Below are positions 24,406 to 34,164 of a stretch of DNA of 64,000 nt, one piece after another (positions within the stretch are counted from its first letter, which is position 1; every line of letters starts with the position of its first letter). A program made the position numbers and the translations under genes. Source of the stretch: Caldibacillus thermoamylovorans (GTDB lineage Bacteria; Bacillota; Bacilli; Bacillales; Caldibacillaceae); the NCBI RefSeq assembly GCF_000751775.1, contig NZ_CCRF01000038.1:24328-88327 (forward strand), written 5' to 3'. The notes under the pieces are model-generated. The model did not search any database, was not told the DNA's origin, and saw nothing but the letters and a program-made list of their open reading frames with translations.

Positions 24406-26061
24406 ATGGAGACGAGAGATTTTAAAAGATTAAAAGTGTTGGACAAGTTGCAATGGTTTTTTGACCGCATGGGTGTTAATTATTCGGTAATGAGGAAAAT
24501 TTTACAAGTGAAGATGATTATGGATGAGCGTAGAGTCCCAACGATCTTCAACCAAAATAAGAAAAAAGACGGGACCGTGAAAAAAGAAAGCAATGGATTC
24601 ATCAAATCGTTATGGGTCTACTTATTGATGAGTTTATTTTTGCTGCCGTTTATTTTTTTAGGCGGGAATTATTTATTTCAAATGAGTTTGATTTTCGGGA
24701 TCATCATGTTTATGGTGATGACGACGATGGTATCGGATTTTTCAACGGTGCTTTTGGATATTCGCGATAAAAATATTTTATACACAAGACCAATTGACCG
24801 AAAAACAATTAATATGGCGAAAAATGTTCATGTTATGTTTTATTTGCTGTTATTAACTGCTGCACTTGTCGGGATTCCGGTGCTGGCCGGTTTATTTCGG
24901 CACGGCGCGATCTTTTTCCTTATTACTGTAATTGAATTAATTTTACTAAATATGTTTATTGTTGTCATCACGGCGCTGATCTATATGGCAATTTTAAAGT
25001 TTTTCGACGGTGAGAAACTAAAGGATATAATTAACTATGTACAAATAATACTTTCGCTCTCGATTATGGTTGGCTATCAAGTTGTTGTGCGTTCATTTGA
25101 GCTTGTTAATCTTGATATTGTTTTTATTCCAAAATGGTGGCATCTTTTTATTCCGCCAATCTGGTTTGCAGCACCTTATGAAATGTTTTTAAATCACGTG
25201 TTCAGTCCGACAATGGTTGTTCTCAGTGTTTTTGCTGTACTGATCCCAATTGCTTCCTTTCTCCTTTATCTTCGGTTGATACCTTCATTTGAAAAAAGCT
25301 TGGAAAAACTGTCAGCACTTCAAGCGCAAAAAGAAAAGAAACGAGGAAAAATTGGAGAAAGTTTGCTGAAACTGATTTGCCGAGACCAAACGGAACGCGC
25401 GTCTTTTTGCTTTGCCGGCATCATGATGAAAACGGAACGCGATTTTAAGTTAAGAGTCTACCCATCGCTTGGGTTTTCAATTGTTATTCCATTTATCCTA
25501 TTTTTTAACCAAATCGCCTCGCAACCTTTTGCCGAAACAGCTGCAAGCAACTTGTATCTTTCCATCTATTTTGCAATGATTGTCATTCCGTCTGTTGTAC
25601 TAATGCTAAGTTTTTCCGGCAAATATAAAGGAGCCTGGATTTTTCAAGTGATTCCAGTCCAAAATATGGAAATGATCATTAGCGGGACATTAAAGGCGTT
25701 TCTGGTCAGGTTGTACGTTCCTATCTATGTCCTGTTAAGCGTGATTTTTGCCGCTATATTTGGCGTTCGTATTATACCGGATTTGGTCATTGTCTTTTTA
25801 ACATCGTGTCTGTACACCTTAATTTGCTTTTTGTTCAGAAAAATTACCATGCCGTTTTCTGAACCATTTGAGGCAGCGAAAGAAAGTGATTCTTGGTATA
25901 TTTTTGGCCTCATGCTCCTCATTTTACCGTTCTTTGGTTTGCATTATTTAAGCTTATATCTTCCGTTTGGAAAATATTTATATATGATTGTCTTGGCGGT
26001 GGCCCTCATTTTTGGGGGGAGATGGGCGATAGGCTTGAAGTTGAAAAATGTCCGTGTGTAA
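24406..26061 (+). CDS. ABC transporter permease
   Basis: A 551-residue membrane partner of the preceding ATPase. After a cytoplasmic N-terminus (1-60: RKILQVKMIMDERRVP), it has about ten to twelve hydrophobic segments, arranged as two halves separated by a charged stretch (LSALQAQKEKKRGKIGESLL, about 302-321). The layout fits two-component Bacillus exporters of unknown substrate. Start ATG 24406 is read from AGAGGTG inside the end of the ATPase gene, so the two are coupled. No peptide, bacteriocin or drug gene is next to it. Confidence 0.87.
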   Translation: METRDFKRLKVLDKLQWFFDRMGVNYSVMRKILQVKMIMDERRVPTIFNQNKKKDGTVKKESNGFIKSLWVYLLMSLFLLPFIFLGGNYLFQMSLIFGIIMFMVMTTMVSDFSTVLLDIRDKNILYTRPIDRKTINMAKNVHVMFYLLLLTAALVGIPVLAGLFRHGAIFFLITVIELILLNMFIVVITALIYMAILKFFDGEKLKDIINYVQIILSLSIMVGYQVVVRSFELVNLDIVFIPKWWHLFIPPIWFAAPYEMFLNHVFSPTMVVLSVFAVLIPIASFLLYLRLIPSFEKSLEKLSALQAQKEKKRGKIGESLLKLICRDQTERASFCFAGIMMKTERDFKLRVYPSLGFSIVIPFILFFNQIASQPFAETAASNLYLSIYFAMIVIPSVVLMLSFSGKYKGAWIFQVIPVQNMEMIISGTLKAFLVRLYVPIYVLLSVIFAAIFGVRIIPDLVIVFLTSCLYTLICFLFRKITMPFSEPFEAAKESDSWYIFGLMLLILPFFGLHYLSLYLPFGKYLYMIVLAVALIFGGRWAIGLKLKNVRV

Positions 26062-26124
26062 TCATGTATTTATTTGTGGAAAATATAAGGTTGATAAAAG
26101 CTAGTTCACTTAACTAAAAGATTT

Positions 26125-26162
26125 GGAGGGTCTGTCATCCAAATTTGAAGTAGAGACCCTCC
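26125..26162 (-). terminator. Terminator of the amidase gene
   Basis: GGAGGGTCT (26125-26133) pairs with AGACCCTCC (26154-26162); on the minus strand it is followed by AAATCTTTTAGT. It probably also limits read-through from the ABC operon. Confidence 0.6.
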
Positions 26163-26172
26163 CCGGGGTGTT

Positions 26173-27663
26173 TCAAAGCAACGGATTCCCTTTCATCCCT
26201 ATCCATAGTTCAGACTGTTCTATTTGTGCGGCAAGTTGTAGGAGCCAGTCTTCTTTTCCTTTTGGCGCCATGAACTGGACACCGAGGGGAAGTCCGCCAG
26301 CAGTTAAATGAACCGGAACACTCATTGCCGGTTGACCGGTTAGATTCGCCAGTTGAGTGAACGGGGTGTAAGTAAGACTGGCTTCGAACATATCATAGAC
26401 AAGTTTTTGCTGTTCGACCTTAGTCAGCTCACCAACTTTCATTAGTTCGGCAATTTCTTTTTCTGTCTGGGTGAGTTCGCCTACTTTCGGTGCTGCGCTT
26501 GCTGTGGCAGGGGTTAAATAAAGATCATATGTACGATGAAACTCAGCCATTTGTGCTGCGGCCACATCCCATTCATCAAGGCTTCTAGTATAATCAGCTG
26601 CAGTCACCGATTTTCCTGCGACGGTCAAAACCCAGGCAACAATTTCCATATCCCCCACAGTAATTGGCCTTCCGAGTGCCTCCTCGATTGACGCTACCAT
26701 TCCGGCCATTTCACCACAATTCATGATGTAATAATTTTTTATTAAGCGGATTCCATCAACATTATTTGCTTTTTCTTCTACTTCATAACCTTGTTCTTCC
26801 AGCCATTTGATAGTTTTATTCACGGCTAGACGTGCCTCCTCACTGACAGGGGTTCCAACAGGTGACTCCGTTGTGAACGCAATCCGGAATTTTCTCTTTT
26901 CCGGCTTTTCAACAACGTCCTTAAACTTGCCGGGGAATAACGGTGTTTGGTAGGCTGCTTCCGGTTGTACTGTTTGCAAAAGATCTAGAAGGGCAGCACT
27001 ATCTCGAACAGATTTTGTTAAGGCAAAATCAATCGAGGCCCCTTGCCATTGCCGGCCGACACCGGGTCCAACCGGAGTTCTTCCCCTTGTCGGTTTTAAA
27101 CCGAATAGTCCTGTAAAGGAAGCGGGAATCCGAATTGAACCGCCGCCATCACTTGCGCCGGCAATCGGAACAATCCCTGAAGCGATACTGGCAGCCGAAC
27201 CACCACTCGATCCTCCTGGAGAATATTCGGTATTCCATGGATTCCGTGTTGGACCGTGGACTTCCGGTTCGGTAATATTTTTTAAACCAAATTCCGGCGT
27301 GTTTGTATGACCGATAAAAAGGAACCCGGCTTTCCGGAGCCGTGCAACAAAATTGGAGTCGCGTTTGGCGATATTATCAAGAAACAGTTTGGAACCGGAT
27401 GTTAACGGCTCACCTTTAACAGCTTGAGATATATCTTTTAACACAATCGGAACCCCGGCAAATTCTTGCTCGCCAATCCGGAGTTCAGCTATTTCTTGAA
27501 ATACTTTTTCTTTCCGTGTACGAATGACCGCGTTTAGCGTTGGATTAACTTCCTCTAACCGTTTAAAGGCGGCTTCAACTAATTCTTTAGGTGATACTTC
27601 CTTTCGTTTCACCAATTGGGCAAGACCAATCCCGTCCAAAGCCATATATTCATGCTTGTCCAT
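26173..27663 (-). CDS. Amidase-signature family amidase
   Basis: A 496-residue amidase-signature enzyme that hydrolyses a C-N amide bond. The Ser-cisSer-Lys machinery is visible: catalytic Lys in GVPIVLKDIS (about residue 77) and the Gly/Ser-rich EYSPGGSSGGSAASIASG with GASDGGGSIRIPASFTGLFG. It is not next to gatC or gatB and has no GatA-specific context, so a stand-alone amidase is favoured. Start ATG 27663 is eight bases after GGGGG; the longer frame adds five residues that overlap that site. Substrate unknown. Confidence 0.92.
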   Translation of the reverse strand: MDKHEYMALDGIGLAQLVKRKEVSPKELVEAAFKRLEEVNPTLNAVIRTRKEKVFQEIAELRIGEQEFAGVPIVLKDISQAVKGEPLTSGSKLFLDNIAKRDSNFVARLRKAGFLFIGHTNTPEFGLKNITEPEVHGPTRNPWNTEYSPGGSSGGSAASIASGIVPIAGASDGGGSIRIPASFTGLFGLKPTRGRTPVGPGVGRQWQGASIDFALTKSVRDSAALLDLLQTVQPEAAYQTPLFPGKFKDVVEKPEKRKFRIAFTTESPVGTPVSEEARLAVNKTIKWLEEQGYEVEEKANNVDGIRLIKNYYIMNCGEMAGMVASIEEALGRPITVGDMEIVAWVLTVAGKSVTAADYTRSLDEWDVAAAQMAEFHRTYDLYLTPATASAAPKVGELTQTEKEIAELMKVGELTKVEQQKLVYDMFEASLTYTPFTQLANLTGQPAMSVPVHLTAGGLPLGVQFMAPKGKEDWLLQLAAQIEQSELWIGMKGNPLL

Positions 27664-28189
27664 ATATTTTTCCCCCATCTTGCATTTTTGAAAAATCTTT
27701 CCAGTTCAATTGTAAGGGAAATGCATTACTTTTTAAAGGAAGGTGAATTTGCATATAAATGAAAACTCAATCAAAGCAAATTTTAGAGAAATTATTTGTC
27801 CCTCTCTGGCTTATGTTCCCAATGAAAACGAACACTTGCCTGACTAATATGAAATCGCCCGATAATCAAGCAATTCACACCTTCTACTGTTATTTAAAGT
27901 TTTTATTCTACCTTAACGGTTAAACAAATTTATGGGAAAAGTGAAACCAACTTACATTTAATCCGTATTTTCGTTATATATACATAAACAATGACTTTTA
28001 TAAAGGGAGAGGATAAAATTATTTAAAACTTTTAAATTAGTTAGCTTCCGATGAACCGTATTTTTCCTTAAAAAATATCAACTAATAAGGTTATATTATA
28101 TTGTGCGGACCGAGTTTTAAACGAACGATCAGACGATTTGGAAGAACAATGTGAAGAACGATAATACGACAACAGAAGGGATAGTATAA
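27664..28189. other. Intergenic region, nothing recognised
   Basis: A 526-bp AT-rich gap between the divergent amidase and YrvL-like genes. A strong AGGGAGAGG-like ribosome site near 28003-28013 leads only into a few codons before a stop. No RNA structure or repeat was recognised. Confidence 0.4.
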
Positions 28190-28645
28190 ATGAATAAACA
28201 TAAAGAAAACGACTCTTTTTCTGATTTGAAGCCTTTTGAAAAGATTTTAGTTATTGTATCATTGATCCTTCTTGTAGTCTTGGCACTTTCCTTTATAATT
28301 GGAATTTTCTTTTTTGGCTTTGCCGGACTATTTCACATCTTTGGCGTTCATTATGAATCGATTCAGTCACTAATTCTTTTTGCAGTTGTATATTTTATAG
28401 TCGCTCTTATTCTAGATTTCCTATCGATTCTGCTTTTTGGTTTACTATCAACATATATAACAAACAAATTTAATTTATTTGTTACCCGGATGATTTTGGA
28501 CTGTCTCTTTTCCTGGATTGCTCTCCATACAGTAGATGATGTAATGGAATCGATAACCATTCCACTAATGACTGAAATTGTTGTTGTGATTGTATTCTTT
28601 ATTATTGAAGAAGCATTTGAAAATAAAAAAGACAAAAAGGAATAA
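28190..28645 (+). CDS. yrvL: YrvL-like regulatory membrane protein
   Basis: A 151-residue protein with four membrane helices between a charged N-terminus (MNKHKENDSFSDLKPFEKIL) and a basic C-terminal tail (ENKKDKKE). The pattern, length and the DDVMESITIPLMTEIVV segment resemble B. subtilis YrvL, a membrane regulator acting with the SigO/RsoA acid-stress system at oxdC. No oxdC or sigma factor gene is nearby, so the regulatory role is taken from the family only. Start ATG 28190 follows AGAAGGGATAG. Confidence 0.65.
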   Translation: MNKHKENDSFSDLKPFEKILVIVSLILLVVLALSFIIGIFFFGFAGLFHIFGVHYESIQSLILFAVVYFIVALILDFLSILLFGLLSTYITNKFNLFVTRMILDCLFSWIALHTVDDVMESITIPLMTEIVVVIVFFIIEEAFENKKDKKE

Positions 28646-28738
28646 TAAAATAAAATTTACTTTTTTCCTAGATGATTGTGTTACTATATTTATTGACTTT
28701 TGATTTTTACATAATGTAGGAAGAAAAGGAGAAGTTCC

Positions 28739-29329
28739 ATGAAGACAAAGTCGATTCAACTCAATCATTTTCAACAAATGCTCTCTCAATTTATGGAAAA
28801 GCACCGTATTAAAGATTTAGTTAACGATTTTGATTTCCACCATGAAGCAAAGGTGTATCTTGGCAGCGGTCAGATGTTTAATGATTTTGGCCGACTAGGA
28901 TTAGAATTGCTGGCGGATTTGTGTGAAGCGGTTCACTTAGATTATTATTTGCCGCAACATAATGATGAGATTAACAAAAAAGATGCAAATCATTTAATTA
29001 CGAATGCGATGATTGCAGACGGTGATAATCAGCAACTAGAACAATGCCAATTTATGTTAAGTCATTTTACTATTCCGGAAGATAGCGGACTTAGTGCCGA
29101 GTGTGGTCGGTTTGCTTATATGCGGAAGGCCAATCCGGAAAAATATTGGGCCAGTGTGGCGATATTGGACGATATTCGCAGTTTAACAATTCCGAATCCG
29201 GAACAAAAAGGGATAGAAAACCAAGCAATTTATATGAATTCCTATACAGCCGGATTACCTGATTATATAGGTGAAACTTTATATGACTGTTTTCAATTTT
29301 TCTTTAAAAGTTATAAAGAACATAAATGA
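28739..29329 (+). CDS. Nucleoside 2-deoxyribosyltransferase-like protein
   Basis: A 196-residue protein. The segment KVYLGSGQMFNDFGRLGLEL corresponds to the YLAGPFF start of the fold, HNDEINKKDANHLITNAMIADGDN (quoted in part: NHLITNAMIADGDN) to the middle, and IPEDSGLSAECGRFAYM to the DSGTAxELGYA motif with the nucleophilic Glu. Such enzymes exchange bases between deoxynucleosides or act as nucleotide hydrolases. The motifs are divergent, so the substrate is open. Start ATG 28739 is seven bases after AGGAGAAG (good site). Monocistronic; a cluster of palindromic repeats follows. Confidence 0.7.
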   Translation: MKTKSIQLNHFQQMLSQFMEKHRIKDLVNDFDFHHEAKVYLGSGQMFNDFGRLGLELLADLCEAVHLDYYLPQHNDEINKKDANHLITNAMIADGDNQQLEQCQFMLSHFTIPEDSGLSAECGRFAYMRKANPEKYWASVAILDDIRSLTIPNPEQKGIENQAIYMNSYTAGLPDYIGETLYDCFQFFFKSYKEHK

Positions 29330-29410
29330 TTGACTTATAAGGATAGTTTAACGACCTGAATTAAAAATAATCAGTACATACCAAAATCATCTAATTTGAA
29401 TAGCAAATTT

Positions 29411-29603
29411 GTTCCATAGAGCCGTTCTATGAGACAGTTCAGCCCCAATTTCCGACGATTTTGTCCCATAGAATGTGATTCGGTCAATCCTATGGGACAT
29501 TTCGATTTGTATTTCTTCTAATTTTGTTCCATAGAGCCGTTCTATGGGACATTTTTACATATTTTTCCACTCGAAATGTTCCATAGAGCTGTTTTGTTAG
29601 ACA
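29411..29603. repeat. Four copies of a palindromic intergenic repeat
   Basis: Hairpin units of the form GTTCCATAGAGCCGTTCTAT + GgGACA occur at 29411-29436, 29463-29499 (variant GTCCCATAG...CTATGGGAC), 29526-29551 and 29578-29603 (degenerate). Start-to-start spacings are 52, 63 and 52 bp. The arms pair as TGTCCCATAG/CTATGGGACA. Related pieces recur at 43774-43787 and 46471-46494. Variable spacers and the palindromic units fit a REP-like dispersed element, not CRISPR. Confidence 0.85.
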
Positions 29604-29754
29604 TTCTGTTCTTCCAAATCTTGTGTGATATTATCAGGGGATTTTCTTGGGTAACTAATCATCAAGACATAATTTAAAATACTTTATCGATCCGGACAGT
29701 TCCGGGGATATTATTGCCGATAGCTGTTCACTCCAAACAAATCTATTAATAAAA

Positions 29755-29793
29755 TTTACAAAACCTTTACATTCACTTAATAGCTCATTTACA
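29755..29793 (+). promoter_or_regulatory. PhoP box upstream of pstS
   Basis: Four hexamers with exact 11-bp periodicity: TTTACA (29755), TTTACA (29766), TTAATA (29777), TTTACA (29788). This is the TT(A/T/C)ACA-N5 direct-repeat pattern bound by phosphorylated PhoP in Bacillus, placed about 75 bp before the pstS start codon. Confidence 0.88.
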
Positions 29794-29867
29794 AAACATA
29801 ATTATTCTCTAAATTAGAGAGAATATAAATGAGCATTGTGCAATTTGTGCATCTTGGGGGTTTTCAA

Positions 29868-30704
29868 ATGATAGATAAAAGAAAAGGAATGGTTCTTATT
29901 ACCCTAGTTTTAACAATTATATTATTCGCTTGTGGAAAAAATGAAGAAAAATCAGGAACAACAAATGGAAATGCTGCTACAATTTCCATTTCCGGTTCTA
30001 CTTCAGTCGGACCACTAGCAGAGAAATTAGCTGAAAAATATAAAGAGAAGAACAATGTAAATATAGAAATTAACCAGATTGGCTCATCTGCAGGAATTAC
30101 CAATGCCGTAAATGGTGTTTCGGAAATCGGTATGTCTTCCCGCGATTTAAAGGAGGAAGAGAAGGCGAGTTTACAGGAAACGGTGATTGCTTATGACGGA
30201 ATTGTTGTTGTCACCCATCCAAGTAATCATGTTAAAAATTTAACAATAACACAAGTAAAGGATATTTTTACAGGAAAAATTACCAACTGGAAAGAGGTTG
30301 GAGGAGATGATCTGGAAATTGTTGTTGTTTCCCGTGAAGATGGCTCAGGCTCCCGTGACGCTTTCCAAGAAATTGTCGGTTATTCATCCGGAGAATTGGT
30401 CAGAAATTCCATTATTGCCAGCGGAAACGGAAATATTAAAACAACCGTTGCAACAAACAAACATGCAGTTGGATTTATTTCGTTTGAATATATTGATGAA
30501 TCGATAAACACAGTAAGTATTAATGGTGTCGAGGCAACAGCAGAAAATGTTCTCCGGCAAAAATACAGTCTGTCCCGTCCATTTTTATTTGTTCATAAAG
30601 AGGAAAATCTTTCCGATGAAGGGAAAAAATTTATCGATTTTATATTAAGCTCGGAAGGTCAAAAAATTGTTAGGGAAACAGGAGCGATCCCTGTAAAAAT
30701 GTAA
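29868..30704 (+). CDS. pstS: Phosphate ABC transporter substrate-binding lipoprotein
   Basis: A 278-residue lipoprotein that captures phosphate outside the membrane. The signal peptide ends in the lipobox LFAC (Cys22). Phosphate-binding signatures are ISGSTSVGPLAEKL, GSSAGITNAVNG, SRDLKEEE, and REDGSGSRDAFQEIVG. The start is ATG 29868, seven bases after GGGGG; the longer frame would bury the signal peptide. First gene of pstSCAB-phoU, controlled by the PhoP box upstream. Confidence 0.96.
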   Translation: MIDKRKGMVLITLVLTIILFACGKNEEKSGTTNGNAATISISGSTSVGPLAEKLAEKYKEKNNVNIEINQIGSSAGITNAVNGVSEIGMSSRDLKEEEKASLQETVIAYDGIVVVTHPSNHVKNLTITQVKDIFTGKITNWKEVGGDDLEIVVVSREDGSGSRDAFQEIVGYSSGELVRNSIIASGNGNIKTTVATNKHAVGFISFEYIDESINTVSINGVEATAENVLRQKYSLSRPFLFVHKEENLSDEGKKFIDFILSSEGQKIVRETGAIPVKM

Positions 30705-30752
30705 CCAAAAGATAAAGCAACATTCGTACTAGCAACCACGGAGGAGTAAACA

Positions 30753-31652
30753 ATGTCAACCTTACCTGTAAAAAGAGAAAAATCAAATAAAAGAAAGTAT
30801 TTTATGGAGAAACTATCAGGGAAAGTTTTCCTGTTTTGTGCACTTCTTTCTGTTATTAGCCTTTTACTTATTATTGGATTTGTGTTTTTTAAAGGGTCCA
30901 AGCCGTTTATTGGGGAAGGATATAGTATCGTTGATTTTTTGTTCGGCAACGATTGGGTTCCAAGTGAAAATCAATTTGGCATTTTTCCTATGATCGTTGC
31001 TTCCATTTACGCTACAATTGGTGCCCTTATCATTGGGGTTCCGGTCGGTTTATTTACCGCGATTTTTTTGGCAGAGATTGCTCCGAAAAGTATCGCAAAA
31101 ATAATTTCGCCGGCAGTACAACTGTTGGCGGGTATTCCATCTGTTTTATACGGCGTTTTTGGGCTGGCCGTTATCGTTCCTTTTTTGCAAAATCAGCTCG
31201 GTTTAATAAAAGGACAGAGTTTAATCGCCGTTATTCTCGTTTTAGCCATCATGATGTTGCCGACCGTTGTTACTGTTGCGGAAACAGCTATCCGGGCTGT
31301 TCCAAAATCATACCGGGAAGGTTCATTGGCTTTAGGTGCTTCCCAGATTGGGACAATTTTTAAAGTTGTTGTACCATCAGCAAAATCAGGTATTATGACG
31401 GCCGTTGTTTTAGGAATGGGAAGAGCAATTGGTGAGACAATGGCAGTAATTTTAGTGGCTGGAAACAGTTTGATTATCCCAACCAGCTTGACTGACAGTA
31501 TCCGGCCTTTAACAACGAATATCGCATTAGAAATGGGTTATGCCTTTGGGACCCATCAAGAAATGTTGTTTGCCACCGGGATCGTCTTATTCTCCTTTAT
31601 TTTATTATTAAATTTTGTGCTGGCAAGAATCAGTTCGAAAGGTGGTAATTAA
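30753..31652 (+). CDS. pstC: Phosphate ABC transporter permease PstC
   Basis: A 299-residue inner-membrane permease with six helices. The conserved loop ending [20 protein letters not shown] is the EAA-type coupling site for PstB, and the AGIPSVLYGVFGL segment is typical of PstC/PstA. The N-terminus (SNKRKYFMEKLSGK) is cytoplasmic. Start ATG 30753 follows GGAGGAG. It is 48 bp after pstS and two bases from pstA. Confidence 0.96.
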   Translation: MSTLPVKREKSNKRKYFMEKLSGKVFLFCALLSVISLLLIIGFVFFKGSKPFIGEGYSIVDFLFGNDWVPSENQFGIFPMIVASIYATIGALIIGVPVGLFTAIFLAEIAPKSIAKIISPAVQLLAGIPSVLYGVFGLAVIVPFLQNQLGLIKGQSLIAVILVLAIMMLPTVVTVAETAIRAVPKSYREGSLALGASQIGTIFKVVVPSAKSGIMTAVVLGMGRAIGETMAVILVAGNSLIIPTSLTDSIRPLTTNIALEMGYAFGTHQEMLFATGIVLFSFILLLNFVLARISSKGGN

Positions 31653-31654
31653 GT

Positions 31655-32479
31655 TTGAGAAAGCTTAAGGATCTTATTTTACTGGGGCTATTATGGTTTG
31701 CCGCTTTCCTTACAGTTGCAGTACTCGTAACCATTGTTGGCTTTATTTTTTACAAAGGAATTGGACTTATCAGCTTTGATTTTATTTTTGGTGATTATTC
31801 CCCATCAGGCGGGGGTGGAATTTGGCCAATGGTGGTGACAACGATATACACAATTGTCATTTCCTTACTTATCGCGACCCCGATTGGCATACTCGCAGCT
31901 GTTTATTTGCAAGAATATGCCAAACAAGGAAGAATGGTCAGAATCATTCGTTTTGCGACCGAGAGCTTAACTGGAATTCCATCAATTATATATGGTTTGT
32001 TTGGGGCGGTGTTTTTTGTAACGACTTTAAAATTAGGAATGTCCATTATTGCAGCGTCCCTGACATTAACCATAATTATTTTACCGGTCATTATCCGAAC
32101 GACAGAAGAATCGTTAAAGACGGTGCCGCAAAGCTATCGGGAAGGTTCGTTGGCTTTAGGAACAACAAAACTGCAAACTTTATATAAAGTAATTTTGCCG
32201 AGTGCCATGCCGGGAATTTTATCTGGAATTATTCTTTCCATGGGACGGATAATCGGTGAATCTGCCGCCATCTTTTTAACAGCTGGAACGGTAGCTGCCA
32301 TGCCGGAAAGTATTTTTTCATCAGCACGGACGCTTACTGTCCATTCATATTTAGTCACACAAGAAGCCGGAGATATTGAGCTCGCAGCAGCAATTGGCAT
32401 TATTCTTATTGCGATTATTTTAATACTTAATTTTTCCGCCACATGGATCTCAAAAAAATTGAATAAAGCCGATTATTAA
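31655..32479 (+). CDS. pstA: Phosphate ABC transporter permease PstA
   Basis: A 274-residue permease pairing with PstC. It shows the same fold: [17 protein letters not shown], the EAA loop [20 protein letters not shown], and six membrane segments. The start is TTG 31655 with an AGGTGG site, overlapping the end region of pstC closely and so translated together. Sixteen bases separate it from pstB. Confidence 0.95.
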   Translation: MRKLKDLILLGLLWFAAFLTVAVLVTIVGFIFYKGIGLISFDFIFGDYSPSGGGGIWPMVVTTIYTIVISLLIATPIGILAAVYLQEYAKQGRMVRIIRFATESLTGIPSIIYGLFGAVFFVTTLKLGMSIIAASLTLTIIILPVIIRTTEESLKTVPQSYREGSLALGTTKLQTLYKVILPSAMPGILSGIILSMGRIIGESAAIFLTAGTVAAMPESIFSSARTLTVHSYLVTQEAGDIELAAAIGIILIAIILILNFSATWISKKLNKADY

Positions 32480-32495
32480 AAAAGGAGACTGGGGT

Positions 32496-33317
32496 ATGTA
32501 TACAACAATACTGGAACCAAAAATGGTAAAAGATGAAAAGTCAACCGTAACAGAAACACCTGAAACGAAAACAAAAATTCATGTAGAGAATTTGAATTTA
32601 TTTTATGGTGAAAAACAGGCTCTTTTTGATGTATCAATTGATATTAAAGAAAAAGAAGTAACGGCATTAATCGGTCCATCCGGATGCGGGAAGTCAACGT
32701 TTTTGCGAACGTTAAACCGGATGAATGACTTGATTGAAGGAGTAAAAATTAGCGGCAAAATTATTATTGATGATGAAAACATATATGAATCCAATGATGT
32801 TATTAAATTGCGCACGAAGGTTGGTATGGTCTTTCAAAAGCCGAATCTGTTTCCAATGAGTATTTATGATAATGTCGCGTATGGTCCACGAATGCAAGGG
32901 ATTAAAAATAAGGCTATTTTAAATGAAATAGTTGAAAACAGTCTTCGTGGTGCAGCGATTTGGGATGAGGTACAGGATCGGTTAAAATCTTCCGCTCTTG
33001 GACTTTCGGGTGGTCAGCAACAAAGAGTTTGTATTGCCCGGGCAATCGCGATGAAGCCGGATGTGATTTTAATGGATGAACCAACCTCCGCGTTAGATCC
33101 GATTTCAACTTTGAAGATTGAAGAATTGATCGCGGCAATGAAAAAGGACTATACGATTGTCATTGTAACGCACAACATGCAACAGGCGGCACGGGTATCG
33201 GATAAAACAGCCTTCTTCTTAAACGGTGAGATTATCGAATTTGATGAAACAAGCAAAATCTTTTCCATGCCAAGTGACCAAAGAACAGAAGATTATGTAA
33301 CTGGTCGTTTTGGATGA
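32496..33317 (+). CDS. pstB: Phosphate ABC transporter ATP-binding protein PstB
   Basis: A 273-residue ATPase. Walker [11 protein letters not shown]-loop [20 protein letters not shown], signature LSGGQQQR, Walker [14 protein letters not shown] and H-loop [13 protein letters not shown] are all intact; the [12 protein letters not shown] wording is typical of PstB. It has about 28 extra N-terminal residues before the [11 protein letters not shown] core. Start ATG 32496 follows GGAGACTGGGG. It is followed by phoU. Confidence 0.97.
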   Translation: MYTTILEPKMVKDEKSTVTETPETKTKIHVENLNLFYGEKQALFDVSIDIKEKEVTALIGPSGCGKSTFLRTLNRMNDLIEGVKISGKIIIDDENIYESNDVIKLRTKVGMVFQKPNLFPMSIYDNVAYGPRMQGIKNKAILNEIVENSLRGAAIWDEVQDRLKSSALGLSGGQQQRVCIARAIAMKPDVILMDEPTSALDPISTLKIEELIAAMKKDYTIVIVTHNMQQAARVSDKTAFFLNGEIIEFDETSKIFSMPSDQRTEDYVTGRFG

Positions 33318-33413
33318 TCCTGTCTTACAGCGTGAGAACGTGTCTCGTGAGCAAAACAGCCGCAAAATTAGAGGGCATTGAAAAAGGGCAAAAAAGAATC
33401 GAGGAGGTTTCAA

Positions 33414-34073
33414 ATGGTTGTTCGGGAAAGTTTTGATAGTAGTTTACAGGAACTGCAAGAAAAAATGATGGAGATGGGGGAACTGACAGGCACGTTAATA
33501 GAAAAGTCATTTATTGCGCTTCAAAATCAAGATATTGAGCTGGCTTTAAGGGTGATTGAAGATGATGATGAGATTGATGATATGCAAAATGAAATTGACC
33601 AATTGGCGATATGGTTAATTGTTAAAGAGCAACCGGTGGCCAGAGATATACGAAAGATTATCGGCGCGATAAAAATTCTTACAGATGTAGAACGTGTTGC
33701 TGACTTTGGGGTGAATATTGCAAAGTCAACCATCCAGATCGGAAATGTTCATTCGCTCATTCATTTAACAGATCTTGAATCTATGAAGAATAGATGTATC
33801 AGCATGTTGGAGAAATCGTTACAAGCGTTTTTTGAGGAAAATATCAGCCTTGCCAAAGAAGTAGGGGATATGGATGATCAAATTGACGACCTTAGTGATG
33901 CCAATTATAAAAAACTTAGCGCTTATTTAAGTGAACATCCTGAAGAAACAAACCAGCTTGTGCAATTAATCCTGGTTAACCGCCACCTTGAGAGAACGGC
34001 TGATCATATTACGAACATTGCTGAAAGTGCTGCTTATTTAATAAAAGGGAAGAAGTATGATTTAAATCCATAA
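33414..34073 (+). CDS. phoU: Phosphate signalling regulator PhoU
   Basis: A 219-residue all-helical protein made of two three-helix PhoU repeats with the metal-binding motifs DDEIDDMQNEID and DMDDQIDDLSD. PhoU joins the Pst transporter to PhoR signalling. The start is ATG 33414, six bases after GGAGG; the longer open frame adds twelve residues that overlap this site. It is the last gene of the operon, followed by a strong bidirectional terminator. Confidence 0.95.
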   Translation: MVVRESFDSSLQELQEKMMEMGELTGTLIEKSFIALQNQDIELALRVIEDDDEIDDMQNEIDQLAIWLIVKEQPVARDIRKIIGAIKILTDVERVADFGVNIAKSTIQIGNVHSLIHLTDLESMKNRCISMLEKSLQAFFEENISLAKEVGDMDDQIDDLSDANYKKLSAYLSEHPEETNQLVQLILVNRHLERTADHITNIAESAAYLIKGKKYDLNP

Positions 34074-34121
34074 CTTGAATTGAGGACGGTTACAGCGGTA
34101 TCTATAGTATCTCAAGAATTG

Positions 34122-34156
34122 GTCCCTTATTGTTTTTAATGAAAACAATAAGGGAC
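34122..34156. terminator. Strong bidirectional terminator
   Basis: GTCCCTTATTGTTTT (34122-34136) pairs perfectly with AAAACAATAAGGGAC (34142-34156). It separates the convergent pst-phoU operon and the TerC-family gene. Confidence 0.88.
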
Positions 34157-34164
34157 ATTAACTT

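Noticed and set aside
26173..27663. GatA subunit of Glu-tRNA amidotransferase
   Set aside because: No gatC or gatB next to it, and the sequence reads as a general amidase.
29411..29603. CRISPR array
   Set aside because: Four repeat units only, each itself palindromic and variable, with unequal 26-37 bp gaps; no cas genes in the window.
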